A DNA stretch of 64,000 nucleotides. Source: Bin125 sp026705025. GTDB taxonomy: Bacteria; Chloroflexota; Dehalococcoidia; Bin125. Of this stretch, positions 1-8,020 are shown in pieces. Each line of letters starts with the position of its first letter. Position 1 is the stretch's first letter. Made by a program: the position numbers and the translations under genes. The stretch lies in contig JAPPBN010000012.1 of assembly GCA_026705025.1 (NCBI GenBank), positions 1 to 64,000 on the forward strand, in the 5' to 3' direction. The notes under the pieces were generated by a model. It was not told the origin of the DNA. It saw nothing but the letters and a program-made list of their open reading frames with translations, and made no database searches.

Positions 1-444
1 GCGCTGCGAATGCCGCGCCGCCTGCGCGCGGCGTCCCGGCTGCTGAAGCTGCCGAAGCTGCAACCGGATATCAATGCGGCGCTGCAATCTGAATCTGTGG
101 AGCAGGGTCGTCGCTGGGACGCCGTCGAACGGCTGCATGCATTGGCTAATTCACACCTCGACGCGAGGATGCCCGAAGTCGGCTCAGCGCTGGTCCCACG
201 CCTTGAGCGAGCGTTGATCCCTGCCCGGCGCGGCAGCGATGCGCTACTGGCCGCCGGCGACAGCGCGGCGGCTGACTGGGCCGCTCTGTCAGCCGCGGCC
301 GAACTCGACGGCGTGGTTGAGGCGGCATCTCCGGGCTGGCGCGAGCGCGACGACTATCGCGACCGGTCCACGGATGTGTACGGTCGGCCGAGCCCCGAGA
401 TCCTGCGGCGCCTCTGTGTGGAGATTCAGTCGCGCGGTGATTGA
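1..444 (+). CDS. C-terminal part of an unrecognised protein
   Basis: The reading frame is open from the first base of the window, so the ATG at position 10 is probably internal and the gene begins upstream. The visible 147 codons are rich in Ala, Arg and Leu, predicted mostly helical, with no signal peptide, membrane segment or motif I recognise. It ends 21 bases before the convergent LysM/M23 gene. No function is assigned. Confidence 0.5.
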   Translation, partial: ALRMPRRLRAASRLLKLPKLQPDINAALQSESVEQGRRWDAVERLHALANSHLDARMPEVGSALVPRLERALIPARRGSDALLAAGDSAAADWAALSAAAELDGVVEAASPGWRERDDYRDRSTDVYGRPSPEILRRLCVEIQSRGD

Positions 445-465
445 CCGGTTCGATCGACGCGGCCG

Positions 466-2325
466 TCAGGGCAAGATCACCAGCGGATCGACGTACCAGT
501 CGTTGTGATGGACCTCGAAATGCAGGTGCGGGCCGGTGCTGTAGCCCGTGCTGCCGTTGTACGCGATGACATCGCCTCTGCTGACGGTTTGGCCCAGAGA
601 GACATTGAACTCGACGACGTGGGCGTACACCGTTCTCCAGCCATGCTCGTGCTCGATCTCGACGTACCAGCCCAGACCCAGGAGTGAGTCTCCGCCCAGG
701 AAGGTCACCACGCCGTCGGCAGCTGCCAGGATCGGCTCATAGAAGTCGAGCGCGATGTCGAGTCCCCGGTGTCGGTAGGAGCAGTCCCAGCTACGGCATT
801 GTCCGAAGGGGTCGGTGAGCTGACCGGAGGCCGGCCAGCTGAATTCTGGCATTGCCAACGGCAGGATGATCTCCTGCCCGATCACGATCGCATTCGGATC
901 GTCGACGCCGTTGGCGGGGTCGGAGAGGATGAGATCAATGTCGATTCCATGCGTGTTGGCGATTTGCTGCAGGGTGTCACCCGGCTGAACCGTCACCAGC
1001 AATCCATCTTTCAGCGGCAGTCGCCACGTCGAGCCTTCGCCGAGCCACTGGCCGGTGTCGACCCAACTGTGATTGGCCAGCAAGGTATGCGGGGTCACGC
1101 CCAGCGCCGCCGCGGCGTACTGCACCACGTCCGCCTCCCACAGCGTCCGAGTCTCGGAGACGACCGGAGGCTCGATCGTCCCAGGCAGGTACAGCAACTC
1201 ACCGATGACAAGCAGGTCGCTGAACTTCAATGGATTCTGCTCACGGAGTTCGTCGAGTGTCATGCCGTGTCGTTCGGCGATCCCGGCGAGGGTGTCGTTC
1301 GGTTGTACTCGGTAGGTGCGGCGTCGGACCTCGACGGCGGGGACGGTGCCTGGAGCAGCGTTCGCGGCGACGCCGTTCCAGGGGACGGTGAGCGTTTGGC
1401 CCACAAAAGTCATGGACAGGTCTAGACCGCCATTCATGCGACGGAGTTCAGCGAGCGTCACGTCGTAGCGCTGCGCAATCTGGGAGGCGTTGTCGCCGGG
1501 ACGGACGGTGTACAGCTCTGTCAGCAGTTGCAGGGACTCGGACGGGTCGAGGGCCGGGGCGCGGTAGTCGGGGATCGGCACGTTAAGAATGTCGCCGGGG
1601 TGAAGATTGGGGAAGTCGGCGTCCTCGTTGTATGCGCGCAAGTCGGCCAGCGATATGCCGGCCGCGACCGCGATGCCTGTCCATGAGTCGCCCGGCTCGA
1701 CCACGTACTGCACAGTCCGCATTGACGTGGCTGCCGGCGCAGGACCCTGAATGCCCGCATTCAGCGCCGGCTCGCTCCCCTGACCGCCAGAGTCGTGACC
1801 GAGCCCACTCCCTCGCTGAATCGTGATCTCGTTTCCGACCCAGAGGAGGTTGGGATTGAGCCCGGGATTGAACAGCAAGATCGCCTCCACTGTTGTGCCG
1901 TAGGAGTCGGCAATCTCGCTCAACGTGTCTCCCGCCTGCACGAGATAGACAATCGTCAGTCCGCCGGAGTTGGTCGGACCCCGCGAGCTGCCGTCTGGCT
2001 CCGACTGTGACGATCCTGAACCGGTCGAGCTAGTCGGCGTTGAAGCCCCACGAGAACGGCCAGAGCCTCCACCCGCAGCATTGTCGGGCACCTGAATTCT
2101 CTGGCCGACATAGATGTTGTTCGGCGAGGTGATGTCCTCATTCAGCGCGAGCAACACCGAGATACCGACCTGCAGCCGATTGGCGATGTCCCACAACGTG
2201 TCACCGGCCTGGATCGTGTAGGTGTCGGCCGAGGCCCGGCTCCACCCTCCGGCCACAACCCAGCCCGAGACAACCACGAACGCCACGGCCAGCGGAAGCA
2301 ACAGTACACGTCTGCAACGGCGCAT
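466..2325 (-). CDS. Secreted multi-LysM M23 metalloendopeptidase
   Basis: Likely a secreted or membrane-tethered peptidoglycan endopeptidase of 619 residues. Residues 1-33 form a signal peptide or anchor (basic start, hydrophobic 7-27). Six clear LysM peptidoglycan-binding modules follow at about 36-80, 127-169, 207-250, 272-315, 338-381 and 443-489, each with the GDT/GDS-type motif; a seventh at about 396-437 is degenerate. The C-terminal M23 (LytM) domain spans about 500-617. Its zinc ligands look intact: H519 and D523 (HxxxD) and H602 of the GPHLHFE motif, with H569 and H600 as the other active-site histidines. Cys510 and Cys515 may form a disulfide. Linkers are Ser/Gly/Pro rich. Family knowledge suggests cleavage of peptide cross-bridges in growth or division. 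It is divergent from the crotonase gene, sharing a 153-bp upstream region. Confidence 0.93.
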   Translation of the reverse strand: MRRCRRVLLLPLAVAFVVVSGWVVAGGWSRASADTYTIQAGDTLWDIANRLQVGISVLLALNEDITSPNNIYVGQRIQVPDNAAGGGSGRSRGASTPTSSTGSGSSQSEPDGSSRGPTNSGGLTIVYLVQAGDTLSEIADSYGTTVEAILLFNPGLNPNLLWVGNEITIQRGSGLGHDSGGQGSEPALNAGIQGPAPAATSMRTVQYVVEPGDSWTGIAVAAGISLADLRAYNEDADFPNLHPGDILNVPIPDYRAPALDPSESLQLLTELYTVRPGDNASQIAQRYDVTLAELRRMNGGLDLSMTFVGQTLTVPWNGVAANAAPGTVPAVEVRRRTYRVQPNDTLAGIAERHGMTLDELREQNPLKFSDLLVIGELLYLPGTIEPPVVSETRTLWEADVVQYAAAALGVTPHTLLANHSWVDTGQWLGEGSTWRLPLKDGLLVTVQPGDTLQQIANTHGIDIDLILSDPANGVDDPNAIVIGQEIILPLAMPEFSWPASGQLTDPFGQCRSWDCSYRHRGLDIALDFYEPILAAADGVVTFLGGDSLLGLGWYVEIEHEHGWRTVYAHVVEFNVSLGQTVSRGDVIAYNGSTGYSTGPHLHFEVHHNDWYVDPLVILP

Positions 2326-2406
2326 ATGTCACTCTATGCACCAACACAGGACAACCTGATCAGGCCATTGTCAAGGGAGTGATAACTTCCTCACCAGTGA
2401 CGTAAC

Positions 2407-2425
2407 GCAGCCCGTTCAGGGCTGC
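2407..2425. promoter_or_regulatory. Hairpin in the divergent upstream region
   Basis: A perfect 7-bp stem (GCAGCCC/GGGCTGC) with the 5-base loop GTTCA lies 53 bases before the preferred crotonase start and 81 bases from the LysM/M23 start. No T tract follows, so a terminator is unlikely. It could be a leader hairpin or an operator. Function is unknown. Confidence 0.35.
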
Positions 2426-2478
2426 ACCTGTCTCATCATCAAGAACGCGTGAGTGTGGAAGCGAGAACTGGTTGCCCC

Positions 2479-3267
2479 ATGACGTACGAACTGATTGAAG
2501 TCGAACAGCGCGGACCGGTTGGAATCATTCGCAAGAACCGTCCCGAGAAGCTCAACGCGTGGAGCCGTGCCATGGCTGCCGAAGAGCAGGACGCGGTCAC
2601 CAACTTCAACAACGACCCTGAGGTCGCCGCCATCGTCTTCGCCGGCAACGGCAGGGCCTACTGCGCCGGACTGGATCTGCAACAGCAGCAGGCCGATGTT
2701 GAGAGCGGCGACGCTTCGCGCCGGGCCGGGGCCGCCGACGAGCACGACGAGACCTGGACCGAGTTCTGCACCTCGAGCAAGCCACTCATCGCCGCCGTCC
2801 ACGGCTACGCCGTCGGCGTTGGGGTGACGACGATCCTGCCGTTCGATTTCCGCATCGCCGGAGAAAGCGCGCAGTTCGGTTTCCGCTTCGTCAAAATGGG
2901 CCTGCTGCCCGAAGCCGCTTCGACCACGCTGCTGCCCCGTTTGGTCGGTGCTGGCCGCGCGCTTGACTGGTGCCTGACCGGCCGATTCGTAGGTCCGCAG
3001 GAAGCGCTGGAGTCCGGACTGGTTCGCGATGTCGCGCCCAATGACGAACTGATCGATCGCGCCGTCGCCCTTGGTGAGGAGTTGGCGCAGAATCCCGACT
3101 CAACCATGCGGCGCGTGAAATCGTTGTTTCTGCAAAATCAACTGGAAACAAATATCGGCCTCGTGCAACAACGCGAGGGCGAGGCGCTAGAGTGGGCGAT
3201 GCAGACACCGGAGCATGCGGAAGCGATTGCCGCGTTTCTTGAGAAGCGGCCGGCAAAGTTCCGCTGA
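2479..3267 (+). CDS. Enoyl-CoA hydratase/isomerase family protein (ECI2-like)
   Basis: Crotonase-fold enzyme acting on acyl-CoA thioesters. The oxyanion-hole segments are present (CAGLDL at 62-67 and the HGYAVGVGV loop near 108-116). Of the two hydratase acids, the Glu144 position is Thr and the Glu164 position is not Glu. Instead E145 in the LPEAAST stretch matches the catalytic Glu of delta3-delta2-enoyl-CoA isomerases (Eci1/ECI2 type). Isomerase is therefore a better guess than hydratase. A GTG at 2449 would add ten residues, but the ATG at 2479 gives the usual family N-terminus (MTYELIEVE). It probably has its own promoter in the divergent region. The substrate is unknown. Confidence 0.88.
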   Translation: MTYELIEVEQRGPVGIIRKNRPEKLNAWSRAMAAEEQDAVTNFNNDPEVAAIVFAGNGRAYCAGLDLQQQQADVESGDASRRAGAADEHDETWTEFCTSSKPLIAAVHGYAVGVGVTTILPFDFRIAGESAQFGFRFVKMGLLPEAASTTLLPRLVGAGRALDWCLTGRFVGPQEALESGLVRDVAPNDELIDRAVALGEELAQNPDSTMRRVKSLFLQNQLETNIGLVQQREGEALEWAMQTPEHAEAIAAFLEKRPAKFR

Positions 3268-3321
3268 GCGACGCGCCATCAGGCAACCCATGCGGCGGGG
3301 TGACTCGGTTGGGAGACCGGG

Positions 3322-4503
3322 ATGTCCCTGCAGGAAGCCGCCTCGTCCGGATCATTCGATCCGCGAGCCGCGCAATCGACCGACACACAGCGAGCAGAAT
3401 TGCCGTTCCCCTCTGCCGCGGGTGACGCTGCGGCCGACCAGATGGTCGCGGAGCCAACGTCGCCGTTTGGCCATCCGTTTGACTATTCCGGCTCCGCCGG
3501 CGAGGAGCTCGCCGAGGACGGCGCGCCGGACATGCGAGCATCTCGGCGTCGCGCCTGGACGGTCGTCAGTCTGGCCATCGTGATTCCGGCGGCGGTCGCA
3601 GGCATAATCGCCTGGCAACTGTTCGGCAGCGATCCCGAGCCTGCGCCGACGGTCACACGGGTCACAACGACACCGGCGGCGCCGGTGACGTCACAGGTTG
3701 AAGTCGGCGCCGCAGCCCCGGCCCAGACCTCGACTTCCACCGCGACCGAAAGTACAGCGACAACCGCCGCGACGACCACCCAAGCTGCGTCGGTCACGAC
3801 TTCGGGCGAAGCGACCGTTGCGGAACCAACGACCAGCGCCGCAGCAGTCGCCGCTGCAGAGCCCGCGGCCGACCTCTCCCAGCTGGATCCAGCCGCTCGC
3901 CTGGCCGCCTGGACCGATCTCGAGACCATCCAGGTGCTGCCAGGTGAAACCCTCTGGCTGATCGCACAGAACTACAACACGACGATCTCAGCAATCGCGA
4001 CGTTGAACAACATCACCGATCCGTCAACGCTGAGCATCGGCCAAGAACTGGTCATTCCGGTGGGCTTTGCCGAGGACGTGGTTGCGACTTCGGCCGTCGC
4101 CGAGGCGGGAGCGGAAACGGTCGCCGCCGATGAGGGTTCCGTAGCGATCACTGCCGCCGTCGCAGACGCGCCGCAGGCGTCCGAAGAACTGGCCAACTGG
4201 CAGACGATCGCGCCCGTGGTGATTGAAGAGGGCGACAGCCTGCAGGCGATCGCCCTGGCCAACGACACTACGGTCGAAGCGATCATGGCGCTCAACGGGA
4301 TCAGCGACCCCAACTTGATCTACATCGGGACGTCACTGTTGGTTCCGGTCGGCTACCAGGGCGACGCTGGAGTCATCGTCAACAGCCAGCAGAACCTGGA
4401 ACTCGAAGCCGGCGCTGAGACCACTGCGAGCGAGACGACCGAGGATCTGATGGAAGAAGAAACTGCAGCGAGCGGCGCCAACGACGACATGATGGAGGAG
4501 TAA
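3322..4503 (+). CDS. Membrane-anchored protein with two LysM domains
   Basis: A 393-residue single-pass membrane protein. Residues 1-78 are hydrophilic and likely cytoplasmic; a hydrophobic helix spans 79-101 after a basic stretch (RASRRR), suggesting type II topology. A Thr/Ala/Pro-rich spacer (105-190) is followed by LysM domains at about 203-248 and 299-344, and an acidic, low-complexity C-terminus ending in Met/Glu repeats. No catalytic domain is visible, so it probably binds or organises peptidoglycan. A GGGAG-like sequence precedes the ATG. It follows the crotonase by 54 bases. A strong inverted repeat lies just downstream. Confidence 0.85.
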   Translation: MSLQEAASSGSFDPRAAQSTDTQRAELPFPSAAGDAAADQMVAEPTSPFGHPFDYSGSAGEELAEDGAPDMRASRRRAWTVVSLAIVIPAAVAGIIAWQLFGSDPEPAPTVTRVTTTPAAPVTSQVEVGAAAPAQTSTSTATESTATTAATTTQAASVTTSGEATVAEPTTSAAAVAAAEPAADLSQLDPAARLAAWTDLETIQVLPGETLWLIAQNYNTTISAIATLNNITDPSTLSIGQELVIPVGFAEDVVATSAVAEAGAETVAADEGSVAITAAVADAPQASEELANWQTIAPVVIEEGDSLQAIALANDTTVEAIMALNGISDPNLIYIGTSLLVPVGYQGDAGVIVNSQQNLELEAGAETTASETTEDLMEEETAASGANDDMMEE

Positions 4504-4525
4504 GCCGCCAAACGGCGAACATGCC

Positions 4526-4575
4526 GAACGCGCCCTCATTCCCTCGCCTGCCCGCGAGCGAATGAGGGCGCGTTC
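4526..4575. terminator. Bidirectional terminator-like hairpin
   Basis: Perfect 16-bp inverted repeat: 4526-4541 (GAACGCGCCCTCATTC) pairs with 4560-4575. The loop carries a further 5-bp stem (4543-4547 with 4554-4558). It sits exactly between two convergent genes. There is no T run on either side, so intrinsic termination is uncertain; position and stability favour a terminator or mRNA 3' end stabiliser. Confidence 0.65.
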
Positions 4576-4596
4576 GCGTCTCCAACGAGTGTTGAA

Positions 4597-4989
4597 CTAG
4601 TCCTTCGGGTCGGGCGTGACGTTGCGCTCAATGAAGCGCCACTGTCCGTCGACCTTGCGGAGCTTGTCGTCGTAGCGGCCCGTGATCACGCTGTTGCCGC
4701 CGTCTTTGGTCTGAATCAGGTTCAGATAGCAACTGTGGGTCGCTTCGTCGCCGTCGCCGTCGACGACGTGGTTGTTCGTCCAGTGCCGCGCGCCGGCCAT
4801 CTGCGAGCCGAAGCCGGCGACAAACTGGGCCAGCGCGACGTGACCGGTGACCGGCTGCGGTCCGCCGTTGAACACGCCGTCCTCGGTGAACGTGCCTGCC
4901 CAGGCTTCGCCATCGCCGAAATCGATCGCGTGGTTGTAGCGCGCCGCGAGTTCCAGAATCTCCATCTTGTCCGCTGCGTCGAGTGCCAT
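4597..4989 (-). CDS. SnoaL/NTF2-like domain protein
   Basis: A 130-residue protein with the SnoaL-like (NTF2 superfamily) pattern: an N-terminal helix with ARYNHAIDFGD, the Trp/Phe-rich TFTEDGVF segment, RHWTNNHVVDGDGDEA, and the closing GRYDDKLRKVDGQWRF strand pair. The fold forms a cone-shaped pocket used by isomerases, dehydratases and ring-hydroxylating dioxygenase subunits; the specific reaction cannot be read here. The start is supported by GGAAGGAA upstream. It follows the small gene at 5004-5276 by 14 bases on the same strand, so the two are probably co-transcribed. Confidence 0.82.
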   Translation of the reverse strand: MALDAADKMEILELAARYNHAIDFGDGEAWAGTFTEDGVFNGGPQPVTGHVALAQFVAGFGSQMAGARHWTNNHVVDGDGDEATHSCYLNLIQTKDGGNSVITGRYDDKLRKVDGQWRFIERNVTPDPKD

Positions 4990-5003
4990 CTTGGTTCCTT
5001 CCC

Positions 5004-5276
5004 CTATTCGTGCTGGGTGATCTCAGTTTCCTCGCGCAGGATAGCGAGGTCTTGTGAAACCTGGTCGACGGAACGATGCACGCCATGCTCAAACAACAGC
5101 AGCGTGACGAGGTTGAGCGACAGCGGCGAATCGTGCGAATAGCGCTCGCGAATCCACGAGGCCTGGGTGGCAGCGTCAGCCTGCTCGGGAAAAGCAGACT
5201 TCAGCGCCTGGAGCCTGTCCAGCAGGGCAGGTAATCGCGCTGCATCCTCGGCTGACAGTCGGACTCGCGGCGGCAT
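5004..5276 (-). CDS. Small conserved-looking hypothetical protein
   Basis: A 90-residue, charged, helix-rich soluble protein with no motif I recognise. It has no signal peptide or membrane segment. It is 14 bases upstream of the SnoaL-like gene and divergent from the CoA-transferase gene, which makes a genuine gene more likely than a chance frame. No good Shine-Dalgarno sequence precedes the ATG, so the start is uncertain. Confidence 0.6.
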   Translation of the reverse strand: MPPRVRLSAEDAARLPALLDRLQALKSAFPEQADAATQASWIRERYSHDSPLSLNLVTLLLFEHGVHRSVDQVSQDLAILREETEITQHE

Positions 5277-5320
5277 GGGGCAAAGGTATCCTGCCCGCGT
5301 AGGACGACGGCAACGCTAGC

Positions 5321-5350
5321 CAAGTGACAGCAAGTGACGGGAAGCGACCA
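5321..5350 (+). repeat. Three 10-bp-phased direct repeats before a start codon
   Basis: CAAGTGACAG (5321-5330) and CAAGTGACGG (5331-5340) are tandem, followed by a degenerate third unit GAAGCGACCA (5341-5350) that runs into the ATG of the CoA-transferase. The 10-bp period equals one helical turn. The third unit also carries the purine-rich ribosome-binding stretch. It could be a protein-binding site or a chance duplication. Confidence 0.4.
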
Positions 5351-6534
5351 TGCAGGGACCGCTCGACGGTTATCGGATCCTCGATTTCACGCGCTATCAA
5401 CAGGGTCCCTACGCCACCGTCCTGCTGTCCGACCTCGGAGCGGAGATCTGGAAGGTCGAGCCGCCCGGCGGCGACCCGGGCCGTGCCTCCGACATGTCCG
5501 GAGACGGCTTCTCGCGCTACTTCGAAGCGCACGACCGCGGCAAACGTTCAGTAGTTCTGAATCTGCGCGAGCCGGCGGCGGCCGAGGCGGCGCTGCGCAT
5601 GGCCGAGCGCTGTGACGGCGTGATCGACAACTATCGACCGGGCGTGATGGACCGCCTCGGTCTGAGTTACGACAACCTCCGCGAGCGGAATCCGAAGATT
5701 GTCATGGTCTCGGCTTCGGCTTTCGGCGCCGACGGCCCGCAGGCCGGCGAACCCGGTTACGACGTGATCGGTCAGGCGACCGGCGGCGTCATGACGTTGC
5801 AGGCGCTGGGACCAGAAGAGGAGCCGCGCACCCTACCCGGCGGCTTCGCCGACCAGGTCGGCGCCATGCAGGCCTGCATCGCGATGTTGGCCGGGCTGCT
5901 CGCGGCGAAGGACTCTGAACGTGGGCAACAGGTCGACGTCTCCTTGCTCGGCTCACAGATCGCGCTGCAATCCGTGTACATCACCGGCTTTCTCAAGGAC
6001 GGCCAGCAGCCGCACATGCGGCGTCGGCGTATGCCGACCTTCACCTTCTACCAGGCGTCCGATGGGCGCTGGCTGGTGATTGGCGTGGTCGATCCGAAGA
6101 ACTGGCGCGCACTATGCGGCCTGCTGGGTCATCCGGAGTGGGAGCGCGACGAGCGATTCGCAACCGCCCCGGACAGGATGAAACACACCGACGAGTTGGA
6201 GTCACTGCTGGAGAGTTGCTTTGCCACCGCCGACCGTGACGAATGGCTGCGCCGCCTGCGCGAGGCGGACATTCCTGCCGCGCCGGTCAACAGCTACGCC
6301 GATGTCAAGGCGTCGGAACAGGTCTGGTCCAACGGCTATCTCACCGAGATCTCAGATCCGAGATACGGTACCCGGCGAGTTACCGGGTTGCCCTGGAACT
6401 TCTCCCACACGCCCGGCGCGGTACAGGGACGAGCGCCGGAACTGAATGCCGACGCCGACTCGATTCTGGCCGAGTGCGGCTATAGCGTTGAAGAGATTGC
6501 GAAACTCCGCTCCTGCGGGGCGTTACCGTCATAG
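5350..6534 (+). CDS. CaiB/BaiF family CoA-transferase
   Basis: A 394-residue class III CoA-transferase, which moves CoA between carboxylic acids through an aspartyl anhydride/thioester. D168 in the GGFADQVGAMQ segment fits the catalytic Asp. Other family signatures are the N-terminal LDGYRILDFT, DLGAEIWKVEPPGGDPGR, RGKRSVVLNL-type segment near 63-72 and NYRPGVMDRLGL. The racemase-type GHDINY motif of AMACR enzymes is replaced by GYDVIG, so transfer rather than racemisation is expected. A GGGAAG sequence precedes the ATG. It lies 19 bases ahead of tldD, possibly in the same transcript. The acid substrate is unknown. Confidence 0.92.
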   Translation: MQGPLDGYRILDFTRYQQGPYATVLLSDLGAEIWKVEPPGGDPGRASDMSGDGFSRYFEAHDRGKRSVVLNLREPAAAEAALRMAERCDGVIDNYRPGVMDRLGLSYDNLRERNPKIVMVSASAFGADGPQAGEPGYDVIGQATGGVMTLQALGPEEEPRTLPGGFADQVGAMQACIAMLAGLLAAKDSERGQQVDVSLLGSQIALQSVYITGFLKDGQQPHMRRRRMPTFTFYQASDGRWLVIGVVDPKNWRALCGLLGHPEWERDERFATAPDRMKHTDELESLLESCFATADRDEWLRRLREADIPAAPVNSYADVKASEQVWSNGYLTEISDPRYGTRRVTGLPWNFSHTPGAVQGRAPELNADADSILAECGYSVEEIAKLRSCGALPS

Positions 6535-6553
6535 ACCCTGGAAAGACCCGCTC

Positions 6554-8020
6554 ATGAGCGACACACCAGCCGACGTCATCGGCTTTTATTCAACCCAGTT
6601 GGGCGTCGACGAAGCGGCGGCCGAGTCGGTCCTGGCATCCGCACTGGGACGCGGCGGCTCATTCGCCGAGCTCTACTTCGAACACAAGCGATCGGGCTCC
6701 CTCAGTTTCGAGGACCAACAGGTCAAGTCGACCCAGGCCTCACTGTCGCAGGGCGTCGGCATCCGGGTCGTCGAGGGCGACGCGATCGGCTACGCCTACA
6801 CCGAAGACCTGTCGCTCGATGCGATGCGCAGCGCGGCCGCGACGGCCGCCCAGATCGCCCACGGCGGGAGCGGCATCGAGCCTGTCGATGTGACCGCGGA
6901 CTCGTATCCGGCGGATCGCTACTCGATCGCCTCGCCCAGCACGTCCACGCCGCTGGCCGACAAGGTGGAGCTGCTCCGCCGCGCCGACGACGCGGCGCGT
7001 GCGTACCACTCCAGCATTGCCCGAGTCGACGCTTCGATGGTCGATGAAGAGAAGCGCGTCCTGATCGTCCGCAGCGACGGCAGGATGGTCGCGGACTACC
7101 AGCCGCTGCTCCGATTCAATGTGTCCTGCCTGTCGGAGATTGACGGAGAACGCCGCAATGCGCGCTGGGGCGGCGGCGGCCGGATGGGCATGCCCTACTT
7201 CGACGATCACACGCCTGAATCGCTTGCAGAGGAAGCTGCGCGGCAGGCGGTCCTGCAACAGGAGGCGCGGGAGGCACCGGCCGGTACGTTCCCGGTCGTA
7301 CTCGCCGCCGGCGATTCCGGCATCCTCTTGCACGAGGCCGTCGGCCACGGACTCGAAGCCGACTTCAACCGCAAGGAGACGTCGAACTACTCGAACCGGA
7401 TCGGCGAATCGGTTGCGTCAGAGCTCGTCACCGTGATCGATGATGCCACGCTCAACCTGTCCCGCGGCTCGGTCAACATCGACGACGAGGGCGAAGTCGC
7501 CGGGCACAACCTGCTGATCGAGAACGGCCAACTTGCCGCCTACATGCAGGACCGGATCTCTTCCGATCACTTCGGCGTCACGCCCTCGGGCAACGGCCGG
7601 CGGCAGTCGTTCCGCCATTCGCCGATGCCTCGGATGACCAACACCTACATGACCGCCGGTGACGACGAACCGGAAGATCTGATCCGGCGTGTCGAGTACG
7701 GCATCTACTGCAAGGCGTTCAGTGGAGGCCAGGTCAACATCACCAACGGCGACTTCGTCTTCTCGGTCACCGAGGGCTACCTAATCGAGAACGGCCAGAT
7801 CAGCGCGCCGATTCGCGACGTCAATCTGATCGGCAACGGACCCGACGTGTTGTCCAAGGTCACCGGCGTCGGACACGACCTGGAGATGTCGGACGGTCGC
7901 TGGACCTGCGGCAAATCGGGCCAGTCGGTACCCGTCGGTGTCGGCATTCCGACCGTCCTGGTCTCGGGAATCACGGTCGGCGGAACGCAGATGCGACCCG
8001 GCGCCGGAATGTCGGCCTGA
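6554..8020 (+). CDS. tldD: TldD metalloprotease subunit
   Basis: 488-residue TldD, the catalytic subunit of the TldD/TldE(PmbA) heterodimer that degrades unfolded peptides and matures modified peptides such as microcins. The zinc-binding HExxxH motif is intact as HEAVGH at 260-265, and the nearby GLEADFNRK segment is typical. The frame extends upstream to 6446, but the ATG at 6554 is preceded by GGAAAG and gives the expected N-terminus. Its TGA stop overlaps the next ATG by one base, indicating translational coupling to the partner subunit. No precursor peptide gene is obvious nearby. Confidence 0.94.
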   Translation: MSDTPADVIGFYSTQLGVDEAAAESVLASALGRGGSFAELYFEHKRSGSLSFEDQQVKSTQASLSQGVGIRVVEGDAIGYAYTEDLSLDAMRSAAATAAQIAHGGSGIEPVDVTADSYPADRYSIASPSTSTPLADKVELLRRADDAARAYHSSIARVDASMVDEEKRVLIVRSDGRMVADYQPLLRFNVSCLSEIDGERRNARWGGGGRMGMPYFDDHTPESLAEEAARQAVLQQEAREAPAGTFPVVLAAGDSGILLHEAVGHGLEADFNRKETSNYSNRIGESVASELVTVIDDATLNLSRGSVNIDDEGEVAGHNLLIENGQLAAYMQDRISSDHFGVTPSGNGRRQSFRHSPMPRMTNTYMTAGDDEPEDLIRRVEYGIYCKAFSGGQVNITNGDFVFSVTEGYLIENGQISAPIRDVNLIGNGPDVLSKVTGVGHDLEMSDGRWTCGKSGQSVPVGVGIPTVLVSGITVGGTQMRPGAGMSA

